NCBI GenBank assembly: GCA_027452265.1
Contig: DAIDGR010000058.1
Span: 2,501-44,753 of the forward strand
Length of the DNA stretch: 42,253 bases
Source of the DNA: Caulobacteraceae bacterium
GTDB lineage: Bacteria; Pseudomonadota; Alphaproteobacteria; Caulobacterales; Caulobacteraceae
Reading direction: 5' to 3'
The notes under the pieces were generated by a model. It did not search any database. It was given only the letters and a program-made list of their open reading frames with translations, and was not told the origin of the DNA. Below are positions 1-8,516 of this stretch, one piece after another. The translations under genes and the position numbers were made by a program. Each line of letters opens with the position of its first letter. The stretch's first letter is position 1.

Positions 1-75
1 GGCCTCCAGAGTGGCGTTTGGCGGGATGGTGAAAACGGCGTCGCCCTTGGCGGCGAGAACCTGAGACACGAGCAT
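1..75 (-). CDS. CBS-domain protein, N-terminal fragment
   Basis: Only the first 25 codons lie in the window; the gene continues beyond base 1. The peptide starts MLVSQVLAAKGDAVFTIPPN, the usual opening of small alphaproteobacterial proteins made of paired CBS domains, which bind adenosyl ligands and often act as sensors. A strong GGAGGA ribosome site sits about 5 bases upstream of the ATG at 75. The rhomboid gene ends 53 bp upstream on the same strand, so they may be co-transcribed. Family assignment rests on a short N-terminus only. Confidence 0.6.
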   Translation of the reverse strand, partial: MLVSQVLAAKGDAVFTIPPNATLEA

Positions 76-128
76 GGACATCCTCCACACCTTTGTCCGG
101 TGGACGCTCTGCCCAATTGCCGCCGAAA

Positions 129-821
129 TCAAGAGTCGTTGCGTGGCGCCCCCGCCAAGCGCGCGAAGGGGCCGATCAGGATGAGGCCCACGGCAAAGCC
201 CACGAGGTGAGCCTGCCAGGCGATTCCCGCCCCCTCGACCCCCGGGGCAAGGCCCGTCAGGCCCACCACCAGATTGACCACGACCCAGGACGCGGCAAGG
301 CCCATGGACGACCGGCTCAGCATCGGCCCCAGGCGCGGTCGGCCCGGCGCCCCCGCGGCGCGCGGGGTTCGCCCCATCAGCCGCGATGCGGCCCCCATCA
401 GGCCCGCGGCCGCCCCCGAGGCTCCGATCATGCTGTCCTCCACACCCCTTTGGCCCCCCGGGGGAAAGGCGAGATCGAGGCCGGCGAACCCCAGCGCGGC
501 CATCACGCCGCAGACGACGAAAAAGGTCGAGACCAGTATGGCGCCGCGCACGTCCTGCCCCAGGAGACGCCCCACCGGGGCGCCAAAGGCGAGAATGAAG
601 ACGGCGTTGGTCACGACATGGGCCCAGTTGGCGTGGACCAGCATGTGGGTCAGCAGCGTATAGGCACGGCCGCGCCAGAGGTCGCTGGCGGCAAAGGCGA
701 AGGGGTCGGCGCCGATCTGAAGGGCGACGCGCAAGGCGTGCAAGGCCACAATCCCTCCGGCGATGGCCAGGATGGCGCCCGGCGCGCGAATCGCGCGCTG
801 ATCCAGGGACGTGGCGTCCAT
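129..821 (-). CDS. Rhomboid family intramembrane serine protease
   Basis: A 230-residue polytopic membrane protein predicted to cleave transmembrane substrates within the inner membrane. Rhomboid hallmarks are visible: a WAHVVTNA segment with the conserved Asn (about residue 72), the GxSGxxxG motif GASGAAAG with catalytic Ser135, and a late AHLVGFAVG helix carrying catalytic His205. An Arg/Pro-rich insertion separates the Ser and His helices. An upstream in-frame Met at 866 would overlap the GMC gene; the ATG at 821 leaves a 22-bp gap and is preferred. It lies between the GMC oxidoreductase and the CBS gene on the same strand. The substrate is unknown. Confidence 0.9.
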   Translation of the reverse strand: MDATSLDQRAIRAPGAILAIAGGIVALHALRVALQIGADPFAFAASDLWRGRAYTLLTHMLVHANWAHVVTNAVFILAFGAPVGRLLGQDVRGAILVSTFFVVCGVMAALGFAGLDLAFPPGGQRGVEDSMIGASGAAAGLMGAASRLMGRTPRAAGAPGRPRLGPMLSRSSMGLAASWVVVNLVVGLTGLAPGVEGAGIAWQAHLVGFAVGLILIGPFARLAGAPRNDS

Positions 822-843
822 GCGTGGCCTGCTCCCGCGCCCG

Positions 844-2493
844 TCAGGCCGCCGCCTGTTCCTCATAGGACGCCATATCGGGCGCCGGGGGCGCGCGGCC
901 CGTGATCATGTCTGCGGCCTTTTCAGCGATCATGATGGTCGGCGCGTTGGTGTTCCCCCCCACCAGGGTCGGCATGACCGAGGCGTCGACGACCCGCAGC
1001 CCGCCAAGGCCAATAAGCCGCAACTCGGCATCCACCACCGCCCCGGGGTCGCCCGCGACGCCCATGCGGCAGGTCCCGACAGGATGATAGATCGTCTCTC
1101 CCGCCTGGCGGATCCAGGCGTCGATCTCCGCATCCGTGGCCACGCCGGGGCCCGGGAACAGCTCCGGGCCGCGCAGCGAGGCCAGGGCCGGCTGGGAGAC
1201 CACGTCGCGGACCATCTTCACCCCCTCCCGCAGGGCGCGACGGTCCTCCTCGGCGGCGAGATAGTTGGCGAAGATCGCCGGATCGTCGAACGGATCGGCG
1301 GAACGCAGCCCAACCCGCCCGCGGCTCTCGGGACGCAACTGGCAGACGTGAACGGTAAAACCATCCTTGGCCACCTGGTCCTTGCCGTGGTTCTTCATGA
1401 TCGCGAGCACGGTGTGAAGCTGCAGGTCCGGACGATCCAGGTCCGGCCGCGACTTCAGGAACGCCCCCGACTCCAGGAAGTTCTGCCGCCCATACCCCTT
1501 GCCGAACAGCAGGTAGTTGAGCCCCGTGACCAGCTGGTTGATGCCCGCGCTGTAGGAATAGGCGGTCTTCACGCCCTTGGTCTCCCAGCTCAGGCTGGCG
1601 TCCAGATGGTCCTGCAGATTGGCTCCGACGCCTCGCAGGGCGTGGCGGGTCTCAATACCGACCTCGGCCAGATGCTCCGGATCGCCGATCCCCGAAAGCT
1701 GAAGGATCTGAGGCGATTGCACCGCCCCCGCGCAGAGCAGGACCTCGCCGTCCGCGCGCACCTGACGGGTTTCGCCGCTCTGGACGAACTCGACCCCAAC
1801 CGCCCGGCCCGCCTCGATCAGGATACGGGTGGTCCGCGCGCCGGTCAGGCAGGTCAGGTTAGGCCGGTTCATCGCCGGATGCAGGTAGGCCGAGGCGGCG
1901 CTCCAGCGGCGGCCATCCTTGATGGTCAGTTGATAGGGGCCAAAACCCTCCTGCTGGAACCCGTTGAAATCCTTGGTGGCCTTGTAGCCCGCCTCGACGC
2001 CGGCCGCGACGAATCGCGAAAAGACCGGATGCGTCGCCGGGGCTTTGGAAATGTGCAGGGGGCCCTCGCCGCCGTGCCAGTCGTCTCCGCCCCCCTCCAG
2101 CGACTCGGCGCGCTTGAAGTAGGGAAGGACGTCGGCATAGCCCCAGCCCGGCAGGCCCATCTGGCGCCACAGATCATAGTCGCGCGCATGTCCGCGGATA
2201 TAGATCATGCCGTTGATCGAAGATGAGCCGCCCCAGCCCTTGCCGCGGGGCCACCAGAGGCGCCGACCATCCAGATGCGGCTCCGGCTCGGTCCAGAAGC
2301 CCCAATTGTACTCGCCCTTGGCCGAGATCAGAGACCCCACCCCGGCGGGCATCCGCACCAGCATGGACTTGTCCGGGCCGCCCGCCTCGAGCAGCAGGAC
2401 CCGCGTCGTCCCGTCGGCCGTCAGCCGGTTGGCGAGGACGCAGCCCGCGGACCCCGCGCCGATGATCACATAGTCCCAGCTCTCGACGGCCAT
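844..2493 (-). CDS. GMC family FAD oxidoreductase (choline/alcohol dehydrogenase-like)
   Basis: A 549-residue flavoprotein of the glucose-methanol-choline family, which oxidises alcohols with FAD. It has the N-terminal dinucleotide motif GAGSAG (residues 12-17), the PRGKGWGGSSSINGM signature region, and the C-terminal catalytic pair expected of the family: His470 in YHPVGTCRMG and Asn514 in GGNTNAPT. Length matches choline dehydrogenase-like members (about 530-560). Two adjacent ATGs (2496, 2493) follow GGGGAG; 2493 has the better spacing, and an upstream Met at 2523 has no clear ribosome site. There is no betaine aldehyde dehydrogenase nearby, so a choline-specific role is not supported; a general alcohol substrate is more likely. 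Confidence 0.93.
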   Translation of the reverse strand: MAVESWDYVIIGAGSAGCVLANRLTADGTTRVLLLEAGGPDKSMLVRMPAGVGSLISAKGEYNWGFWTEPEPHLDGRRLWWPRGKGWGGSSSINGMIYIRGHARDYDLWRQMGLPGWGYADVLPYFKRAESLEGGGDDWHGGEGPLHISKAPATHPVFSRFVAAGVEAGYKATKDFNGFQQEGFGPYQLTIKDGRRWSAASAYLHPAMNRPNLTCLTGARTTRILIEAGRAVGVEFVQSGETRQVRADGEVLLCAGAVQSPQILQLSGIGDPEHLAEVGIETRHALRGVGANLQDHLDASLSWETKGVKTAYSYSAGINQLVTGLNYLLFGKGYGRQNFLESGAFLKSRPDLDRPDLQLHTVLAIMKNHGKDQVAKDGFTVHVCQLRPESRGRVGLRSADPFDDPAIFANYLAAEEDRRALREGVKMVRDVVSQPALASLRGPELFPGPGVATDAEIDAWIRQAGETIYHPVGTCRMGVAGDPGAVVDAELRLIGLGGLRVVDASVMPTLVGGNTNAPTIMIAEKAADMITGRAPPAPDMASYEEQAAA

Positions 2494-2581
2494 CATCACT
2501 CCCCATGGGCCTGGGCCCGGCATCGCCTTCGCGCCCGGGCGAAGCGCGGGGACTGTAGGGGGCGGCCGGCGAGCGTGACAA

Positions 2582-2606
2582 GCGTGTGCGCCGGCGTGTG
2601 CGCCGG
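2582..2606. repeat. 12-bp tandem duplication after murJ
   Basis: The unit GCGTGTGCGCCG occurs twice head to tail (2582-2593, 2594-2605) directly next to the murJ stop codon at 2608. It lies in the gap between murJ and the GMC gene. It is probably a replication-slippage product with no evident function. Confidence 0.8.
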
Positions 2607-2607
2607 A

Positions 2608-4239
2608 TCAGCCCCTCCCCCGCCCCCCGGGCAGGCGGCGGCGGATCATGGCCCAGGCCTCGGCGCTCTCGCTCAGCCCCACGAGACGGGCAAACGCGAA
2701 GTAGCCCAGCACGCCGGCGCCCACGGCGGGGCCAAGCCGGACCCAGCGCGCCACGCCGAGCATCGCGAGGCGGTCATCCGCCGCCCAGGCGAGCGCGCCG
2801 CAGGCCGCGGCGGCCAGGAGGCAGCGGGCGAGAAATCCCAGCCAGGACACGGCCGAGCCGATATCCACATGCCGCCTCAGGGCAAAGGCGAGCTGGGCCA
2901 TGTTCACCGTGGCGACGATCGAGGTGATCAGGGCGAGCCCCACATGGCCGAAGTGGAACACCTGCATGTTGAGGAAGTTGAGCAGGAGGTTGAGGCCAAT
3001 GCCGATCAGGCTCACCACCAGGGGGATCTTCGGCCGGTTCAGCGCGTAGAAGCACGGCCGAAGCACGGTGATGGCGGCGTATCCGGCCAGGCCCAGGGCA
3101 TAGGCCTGCAGGGCCGAGGCGGTCTGCACCGTGTCATGCAGGCTGAAGCGTCCGTGCTGATAGATGACGCCAATGATCGGCCGGGCGAGGACGGCCAGGC
3201 CCGCCGCCGCCGGCAGGGTCAGAAAGGCGGCCAGGCGAAGCGAGTCCTTGGCCGTGTGGCCAAAGGCGGCCATGTCGCCGCGCGCCGCCGCCCGGGTCAC
3301 CGCCGGCAGGGTCGCGGTCGCCAGGGAGACGCCGAACAGGCCGATCGGCAGCTGCATCAGGCGGAAGGCGCAGTAGAGCCAGGACTGGCCGCCATTGATC
3401 TCCGAGGCGAACATGCCGTTGACCAATACGTTGACCTGAACCGTGGCCGAGGCGATCAGGCTCGGCCACATCAGCCGCCAGAGCTCGGCCAGTCGGGGAT
3501 CGGTGAAGGCAAGCCGCCAGCGGAAGCGGAAGCCCAGGCGAAGCAGCGAGGGCAGCTGCATGGAGAGCTGAGCCAGACCGCCCAGAAGGACGCCAAGACT
3601 GACGCCATAGAGCGCCCGCTGGTCAAAGGCGGGATGACGCCAGTGGGCCAGGGCCTGCGGCTGAAAGGCGAAGGCCAGTCCGACGCCGGCGACCACACTG
3701 ACGATGTTGAACACGGTTGAGGCCGAGGCGGGGACGGCGAACACGAAGCGCGCGTTCAGCATCCCCATCACCGCCGCGGCCAGCGAGACAAAGAGAATGA
3801 AGGGAAACAGGATCCGGGTGAGCTGAACGGCGAGGGCGAACTTCCCTGGCACGTTGTGGAATCCGAAATTGGTCACCTCGACCACCGCGGGCGCGAACAG
3901 GATCGCCGTCACGCAGATCACGCCCATGACCACGATCATGGTCGAGAGGATCAGGTTGGCCAGGGCCCAGGCCGGCGCTTCGCCCTCCTTTTCCCAGGTC
4001 CGGGTGAAGAGCGTCGTGAAGGCGATCGAGAGCGCGCCCTCGGCGAACATGTCGCGCAGGAGATTGGGGATGCGGAAGGCGGCGATATAGACGTCGAGCA
4101 ACTCGCCCGCGCCGAACATGGCGGCGAACACCACCTCGCGCAGCAGGCCAAACAGCCGCGAGGCCACCACCGCCAGGCCGACCACTCCGGCCGCCCGACG
4201 CGTGCTCTTCTCCTTGGGAGCGGCGGATGCTGCGCTCAT
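2608..4239 (-). CDS. murJ: Lipid II flippase MurJ (MviN)
   Basis: A 543-residue integral membrane protein that flips lipid-linked peptidoglycan precursor across the inner membrane. The N-terminal signature RLFGLLREVVFAAMFGAGEL followed by the helix containing FRIPNLLRDMFAEGALS is characteristic of MurJ, and the rest is a run of hydrophobic helices consistent with about 14 segments. The frame stays open to 4419, but that part would overlap the enoyl-CoA hydratase and has no homologous character; the ATG at 4239 gives the normal MurJ N-terminus. It is transcribed in the same direction as the hydratase, 43 bp downstream of it. In many alphaproteobacteria murJ sits near glnD or trpS; neither is in this window. 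Confidence 0.95.
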   Translation of the reverse strand: MSAASAAPKEKSTRRAAGVVGLAVVASRLFGLLREVVFAAMFGAGELLDVYIAAFRIPNLLRDMFAEGALSIAFTTLFTRTWEKEGEAPAWALANLILSTMIVVMGVICVTAILFAPAVVEVTNFGFHNVPGKFALAVQLTRILFPFILFVSLAAAVMGMLNARFVFAVPASASTVFNIVSVVAGVGLAFAFQPQALAHWRHPAFDQRALYGVSLGVLLGGLAQLSMQLPSLLRLGFRFRWRLAFTDPRLAELWRLMWPSLIASATVQVNVLVNGMFASEINGGQSWLYCAFRLMQLPIGLFGVSLATATLPAVTRAAARGDMAAFGHTAKDSLRLAAFLTLPAAAGLAVLARPIIGVIYQHGRFSLHDTVQTASALQAYALGLAGYAAITVLRPCFYALNRPKIPLVVSLIGIGLNLLLNFLNMQVFHFGHVGLALITSIVATVNMAQLAFALRRHVDIGSAVSWLGFLARCLLAAAACGALAWAADDRLAMLGVARWVRLGPAVGAGVLGYFAFARLVGLSESAEAWAMIRRRLPGGRGRG

Positions 4240-4282
4240 GGCCAGAGGCGGCGCGCCCGATAGGCTTGCCGGGGCTGAGGCT

Positions 4283-5065
4283 TCACTTGCCGGACCAGCG
4301 CGGCGGACGCTTCTCCGCAAAGGCGCGCGGCCCCTCGATGAAATCCTGCGAGCGGAAGAGAGCCGCCACCTCCTCATAGCGCGACTGGCCCGAAATGGCG
4401 GCGGCCAGGCTGGGTTCATCCAGTCCGCGCAGCACGGCGGCCTTGGAGGCGCGGACGGACATGGGGCTCAGCTCCAGGATGGCGCTCGCCCAGCGTCGCG
4501 CCGCGCTCATCAGGTCGGCCGGGGCCACCACCTCGTTGACGAAGCCCAGCTCCAGGCCCTCGCGCGCGCTGACCCGACGTCCGGTCAGGATCATGCCCAT
4601 GGCGCGCTTGAGGCCAATGGCCCGGGGCAGACGGTGCAACCCCCCGGCCAGCGCCGCCAGGCCCACCCGGGGCTCGGGCAGGGCGAACACCGCCGTCTCC
4701 GAGGCGATGATCAGGTCGCAGGCGAGCGCGATCTCAAAGCCGCCGCCCATGGCCACCCCATTGACCGCCGCGATCAGCGGCTTGGCCAGATCGAAGCGCG
4801 AGGTCAGACCGGCGAAACCCGAAGGCGGGGTGCGCATCTCGCCGCCGCCGGCCTGCCACTTGAGATCGTTGCCGGCGGAAAAGGCCCGATCCCCAGCCCC
4901 GGTGAGGATCATCACCCACTGCTCAGGGTCATCGCGGAAGGCGTCCAGGGCGTGCGCCATCTCGGCATGAGCCGGCGCATGCAGGGCGTTCATCACATCC
5001 GGCCGGTTGAGGGTCAGGAGGGTGAGCGGGCCTTCGCGCGCCACGGTGATGAAGTCATAGGCCAT
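4283..5065 (-). CDS. Enoyl-CoA hydratase/isomerase (crotonase) family protein
   Basis: A 260-residue crotonase-fold acyl-CoA enzyme, normal length for the family. It has the oxyanion-hole region RAFSAGNDLK, a GGGFEIALACD segment carrying a Glu at the first catalytic position, and LPEPRVGL with a Glu at the second. Both catalytic glutamates of hydratases thus appear present, which fits a 2-enoyl-CoA hydratase, though the exact acyl substrate cannot be read from sequence. No other beta-oxidation gene is adjacent. The ATG at 5065 gives the standard N-terminus (MAYDFITVAREGPLTLLTLN). Confidence 0.9.
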   Translation of the reverse strand: MAYDFITVAREGPLTLLTLNRPDVMNALHAPAHAEMAHALDAFRDDPEQWVMILTGAGDRAFSAGNDLKWQAGGGEMRTPPSGFAGLTSRFDLAKPLIAAVNGVAMGGGFEIALACDLIIASETAVFALPEPRVGLAALAGGLHRLPRAIGLKRAMGMILTGRRVSAREGLELGFVNEVVAPADLMSAARRWASAILELSPMSVRASKAAVLRGLDEPSLAAAISGQSRYEEVAALFRSQDFIEGPRAFAEKRPPRWSGK

Positions 5066-5111
5066 GGGCGTCTTGCTCCTTCCAACGTGTCGCGATCGCC
5101 AAAAGCCGCGA

Positions 5112-5642
5112 TCAGGCCAGGGCGGCCAGTCCGGCGCGGTAGCGCTTCCAGTTCTCTACATAGTGTCGCGCTCCGGCGGCGATCCCCGCCGCCTGCTCGG
5201 GGCTGAGGGTGCGGACCACCCGGCCCGGGGCGCCCATCACAAGGCTATGGTCCGGGATTTCCTTGCCTTCGGGAATCAGGGCCCCGGCGCCGATCAGGCA
5301 GCCTGCCCCGATGCGGGCGCCGTTGAGCACGATCGCCCCAATTCCGATCAAACTCCCATCGCCGATCGTGCAGCCGTGCAGCATGACCTTGTGCCCCACG
5401 GTGACATTGGCGCCGATCGTCAGGGGTTGGCCCAAGTCGGTATGAAGGACGCTGTTGTCCTGGATGTTGGAGTTCTCGCCGACGACAATCGGATCATTGT
5501 CGCCGCGCAACACCGCTCCAAACCAAATACTGGCGTTTGTCTTGAGGATGACGCGCCCGATCACCGATGCGGTCGGGGCAACCCAGTATTGCCCGTCGTC
5601 AGGAAAGGTTGGAGCCACACCGGCCAAGCTATAGCTCGTCAT
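5112..5642 (-). CDS. Gamma-type carbonic anhydrase family protein
   Basis: A 176-residue left-handed beta-helix protein with hexapeptide repeats (for example [20 protein letters not shown]). It carries the family features: an RGD-type site ([12 protein letters not shown]), a first His in VLHTDLG, and the paired histidines of VGHKVMLHG that bind metal in Cam-type gamma-carbonic anhydrases. Such proteins are widespread in alphaproteobacteria (PaaY/YrdA type), and not all have shown carbonic anhydrase activity. An AAGGGG ribosome site precedes the ATG at 5642 by 7 bases. It is followed 46 bp downstream by the enoyl-CoA hydratase on the same strand. Confidence 0.92.
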   Translation of the reverse strand: MTSYSLAGVAPTFPDDGQYWVAPTASVIGRVILKTNASIWFGAVLRGDNDPIVVGENSNIQDNSVLHTDLGQPLTIGANVTVGHKVMLHGCTIGDGSLIGIGAIVLNGARIGAGCLIGAGALIPEGKEIPDHSLVMGAPGRVVRTLSPEQAAGIAAGARHYVENWKRYRAGLAALA

Positions 5643-5752
5643 CCGTACACCCCTTATTCTTTCCCAGACCCACTTATAAACCTTTTGGAAATACGTTTAG
5701 ATGACCATGTCTTGGCGATTCGAGGCGCTCGCCCCGGTCGCCGCCGCGTCTG

Positions 5753-5935
5753 TCACACGCGGTCGTCCTTGGATGCGGAGAACGGGGTGTCGCTCACGGC
5801 AGACGGGCGGTCAACACCGCCCCCCTTGATCGGTCCAGACCGCCCTGGCGGCGGCGCCGCCTGCGGCTTTTTCTTCACATCGACCTCGCGAACGGGCGGG
5901 CCTTGCGGCGCCGCCCTTTCTTTTTGCCTGTCCAT
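5753..5935 (-). CDS. Possible small basic, proline-rich protein (60 aa)
   Basis: An open frame of 60 codons fills most of the gap between the carbonic anhydrase and phoH. The product is Lys/Arg- and Pro-rich (it includes PPVREVDVKKKPQAAPPPG), with no signal peptide or membrane segment and no family I recognise. About three quarters of third codon positions are G or C, which is compatible with coding in this genome but somewhat below the neighbours. The ribosome site before the ATG at 5935 is weak. It would be transcribed divergently from phoH, whose ATG is 30 bp away. It may be non-coding leader DNA instead. Confidence 0.4.
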   Translation of the reverse strand: MDRQKERAAPQGPPVREVDVKKKPQAAPPPGRSGPIKGGGVDRPSAVSDTPFSASKDDRV

Positions 5936-5965
5936 TCTTGGATCGAGTCACCTGGAGGAGCCCTC

Positions 5966-6724
5966 ATGACCAAGCGACCCCTGAAGCGTCTGGTGCGCGA
6001 AGGCGCGTTCGACGATCGGGAGTTTCAAGAGGACAGCAAGATTCGGCGCCTGCCGACCGCGCGGGGATGGAGCCCGCACGAGCCGGAGGAGCGGAGCCAG
6101 GGCTACCTCAAAACCGTCAAACCCAAATCCAAGGGCCAGGAAGAGCTTATGGCCGCCATCGACCAGCGCGCCCTGGTTCTGGCCCTCGGCCCCGCCGGCA
6201 CCGGCAAGACCTATCTGGCCATTTCCAAGGCGGTCGAGGCCCTGGAGGCCGGACGCGTGGGGCGCATCGTGCTGTCCCGCCCCGCCGTGGAGGCGGGCGA
6301 GTCGATCGGCTTTCTGCCCGGCGAAGTGGAGGACAAGCTCGCCCCCTATCTGCGTCCGCTCTACGACGCCCTGTCCGATCGCCTCTCCATGAAGCGGGTC
6401 CGCTCGCTGATGGCCGAGGGGGCCATTGAGATCGCCCCGGTCGGCTTCATGCGCGGCCGGACCCTGAACAACGCCTTCGTGGTGATCGATGAGGCGCAGA
6501 ACTGCACCTACATGCAGTTGAAGATGCTTCTGACCCGCCTGGGCTGGAGTTCGACCATGGTGGTGACCGGCGATCCGGCGCAGTCGGATCTGTTGCCGGA
6601 GCTCTCGGGCCTCAAGCCGGTCGCCGAACGGCTGGAAGCCCTGCCCACCGTGGCCGTGGTTCGCCTCACCGATCGCGACATCGTCCGTCACCCGCTGGTG
6701 GCGGAGATGCTCACCGTGCTCTGA
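5966..6724 (+). CDS. PhoH family ATPase
   Basis: A 252-residue P-loop ATPase of the PhoH family, related to the N-terminal half of RNA helicases; the cellular role is poorly defined, with RNA metabolism suggested. Walker A is GPAGTGKT (residues 75-82) and Walker B is the hydrophobic strand AFVVIDEAQN. TGDPAQSDL is the usual sensor-like motif. A GGAGGAG ribosome site (5954-5960) fixes the start at 5966 rather than the in-frame Met at 5903. ybeY, the usual partner of the main alphaproteobacterial phoH, is not adjacent, so this is probably a second PhoH paralogue. It converges on uppP with a 17-bp gap. Confidence 0.9.
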   Translation: MTKRPLKRLVREGAFDDREFQEDSKIRRLPTARGWSPHEPEERSQGYLKTVKPKSKGQEELMAAIDQRALVLALGPAGTGKTYLAISKAVEALEAGRVGRIVLSRPAVEAGESIGFLPGEVEDKLAPYLRPLYDALSDRLSMKRVRSLMAEGAIEIAPVGFMRGRTLNNAFVVIDEAQNCTYMQLKMLLTRLGWSSTMVVTGDPAQSDLLPELSGLKPVAERLEALPTVAVVRLTDRDIVRHPLVAEMLTVL

Positions 6725-6741
6725 GGGCGAAAGTTCCGGGG

Positions 6742-7569
6742 TCAGCCGCGCGACAGCAGCAGGAGGGCCCCGGCCCCGGCGGCGACGCAATAGAGGGCGA
6801 ATGGTGCGAAACCGCGCACCTCCCGCGTCCGGAACCAGGTCATCAACGCCCAGACGCTGGCGAGGGCCGTGAGGCCGGCGGCAAGGCCGGCGATCAGGGA
6901 GAGCGGGCCCAGGGTCTCGTGCGCCTTGACCAGCTTGGGGGCCTCCAGGACCACCGCGCCCAGAATGATCGGCGTGGCGGTGAGAAAGGAGAAGCGCGCC
7001 GCCTGCTCGTGGTCAAAGCCGCGCAGATAGCCCCCGGCCATGGTGGCGCCTGAGCGAGACAGGCCCGGAATCAGCGCCAGGCATTGGCAGAAGCCGATGA
7101 TCACGGCGTCGAGGACGCTCATCCCGCTGAGGGGACGGGAGGCGCCGTGGCGGAAGCGCTCGGCGGCCAGGAGCAGGATGCCGTTCACCATCAGGAACAG
7201 GGCCGCCAGGCGCGGCGCGCCGAACCCCTGCTTGAGCACCTTTTCAAACAGGGCGCCCAGGATCACCGCCGGGATTGTAGCGACCACGACGCGCCAGAAG
7301 AGCCGCCGATCCGCCGCGCCCGCCGGATCGCGAAAGCGCAGGATCGAGACGGCGAAACTCCACCAGTCGCGCCAGAAAAAGGCCAGGAGGGCGATGGCCG
7401 TGCCCAGGTGCATGACCGCCAGAAACGGCAGAAAGCCCGGCGCATTCTCATCGACATTTCGCCAGCCCAGCAGCGCCGGGGCGATCACCGCGTGGCCAAG
7501 GCTGGAGATCGGGAAGAGTTCGGTGACGCCCTGGAGCACCGCCATGACAAGGGCCTGCAGCAACGTCAC
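6742..7569 (-). CDS. uppP: Undecaprenyl-diphosphate phosphatase UppP (BacA)
   Basis: A 275-residue polytopic membrane enzyme that dephosphorylates undecaprenyl diphosphate to recycle the lipid carrier of peptidoglycan and surface polysaccharides. The two family signatures are present: QGVTELFPISSLGH (residues 13-26, with the Glu and Ser-Ser) and PGLSRSGAT (168-176) containing the essential Arg. The start is best placed at the GTG at 7569, which follows AAGGAG at 6-base spacing; an ATG 18 bases upstream (7587) would put that site inside the gene. Its helices and length fit the family. It lies 112 bp downstream of the methyltransferase on the same strand. Confidence 0.93.
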   Translation of the reverse strand: MTLLQALVMAVLQGVTELFPISSLGHAVIAPALLGWRNVDENAPGFLPFLAVMHLGTAIALLAFFWRDWWSFAVSILRFRDPAGAADRRLFWRVVVATIPAVILGALFEKVLKQGFGAPRLAALFLMVNGILLLAAERFRHGASRPLSGMSVLDAVIIGFCQCLALIPGLSRSGATMAGGYLRGFDHEQAARFSFLTATPIILGAVVLEAPKLVKAHETLGPLSLIAGLAAGLTALASVWALMTWFRTREVRGFAPFALYCVAAGAGALLLLSRG

Positions 7570-7681
7570 GGGCGTCTCCTTCCCCATCCGCTCGCCCCGC
7601 GCGGGGCGTCAGGCCTCGATCTAGCGACGAAGTCTTGACGGGGAATGACCGCCGCGCGCCAGGCGGGCGGCCCCACAGGCC

Positions 7682-8425
7682 CTATGGCCCCCCGGCGCGG
7701 ACCCAGGCCAGCCCCTCGTCCCAGTCCACCAGGGGCAGGCGATGACGATGGGTCTCCAGATAGGAGAAGCGCGCCGGCGCCAGCTCCGCACGGCAGTCGG
7801 CCAGGACGATGCCGGGCTGGGTCGGACGCAGGACCGCGACGCCATGGTCCATGGCGATCAGGCGAAAGGCGATGTCCGGGGTCTCGGCGAGTTCGAACGC
7901 GCATTTCCAGCCATCGCCGGTCCAACCCCGGCTCTGAATCTGCGGAACATGCTCTTCCTTCCAGTCGCGCGGGAGCATGTCGTGCATGGCGATCCAGCCG
8001 CCGGGCTTGAGGGCGGCGAGCGCGTGGACGAGGTCGCGCCGCACCTGATCATACAGATGCAGGCCATCGATGAAGATGACGTCGAACGGGGCCCCGGACG
8101 AGGATTCGAAGAAGGCGTCGCTCGTCATGCGGTGCGTGCCGCCACGCACCGGGTCCACCCCCACCTTCACCGGGGCCATGACCGCGTTGAACAGCTCATC
8201 CCCCGCGCAGCCGATCTCCAGATAGCGCGCCTCAGGGCGACCCGAGAGGAGCAGGTTCACAAGGGCGATGCGGTTATAGGGGATGGCGGCCCAGTCGTAG
8301 TCAAAGCGCGCCGCCCAGGCGTTGGCCCGCCAGCGCCGCTCCAGCGCGGCCTCCCGTAGGACCGTCCCGAGCCGGCGTGGTTTGCGGCGGCGCGGTGAAA
8401 CAGGGGCGTTCACAGGTCCGGACAT
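7682..8425 (-). CDS. Class I SAM-dependent methyltransferase
   Basis: A 247-residue protein with a Rossmann-type methyltransferase core. The S-adenosylmethionine motif I is YLEIGCAGD (around residues 68-76), followed by an acidic strand end (KVGVDPVRGG) and the FDVIFIDGLHLYDQV block typical of the Methyltransf_24 group, then LKPGGWIAMHD. The first 35 residues are Arg-rich. Members often sit in surface-sugar or natural-product clusters, and here the gene diverges from rmlCBA with a 91-bp shared upstream region. The acceptor is unknown; methylation of a sugar or glycolipid is only an inference. The frame extends to 8620, but that part is antisense to rmlC. Confidence 0.85.
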   Translation of the reverse strand: MSGPVNAPVSPRRRKPRRLGTVLREAALERRWRANAWAARFDYDWAAIPYNRIALVNLLLSGRPEARYLEIGCAGDELFNAVMAPVKVGVDPVRGGTHRMTSDAFFESSSGAPFDVIFIDGLHLYDQVRRDLVHALAALKPGGWIAMHDMLPRDWKEEHVPQIQSRGWTGDGWKCAFELAETPDIAFRLIAMDHGVAVLRPTQPGIVLADCRAELAPARFSYLETHRHRLPLVDWDEGLAWVRAGGP

Positions 8426-8443
8426 GTCACGCCTATGAGCGCA

Positions 8444-8473
8444 TTGACGTCGCGACCGCAACCTGTCTCTAAC
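8444..8473 (+). promoter_or_regulatory. Candidate promoter of the rmlCBA operon
   Basis: TTGACG at 8444-8449 is followed after 18 bases by TCTAAC at 8468-8473, in the short divergent gap between the methyltransferase and rmlC. TTGACG matches the -35 of alphaproteobacterial housekeeping promoters; the -10 is only fair. The predicted transcript would start about 35 bases before the rmlC ATG. Confidence 0.4.
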
Positions 8474-8516
8474 CGGGCCGACGCGCCGCCGCGAGGGAGG
8501 GTCGCGAGGGGGTGGC

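Noticed and set aside
2533-2550. CTTCGC...GCGAAG hairpin between murJ and the GMC gene as a terminator
   Set aside because: Only a 6-bp stem with no T tract on the murJ strand; too weak to call.
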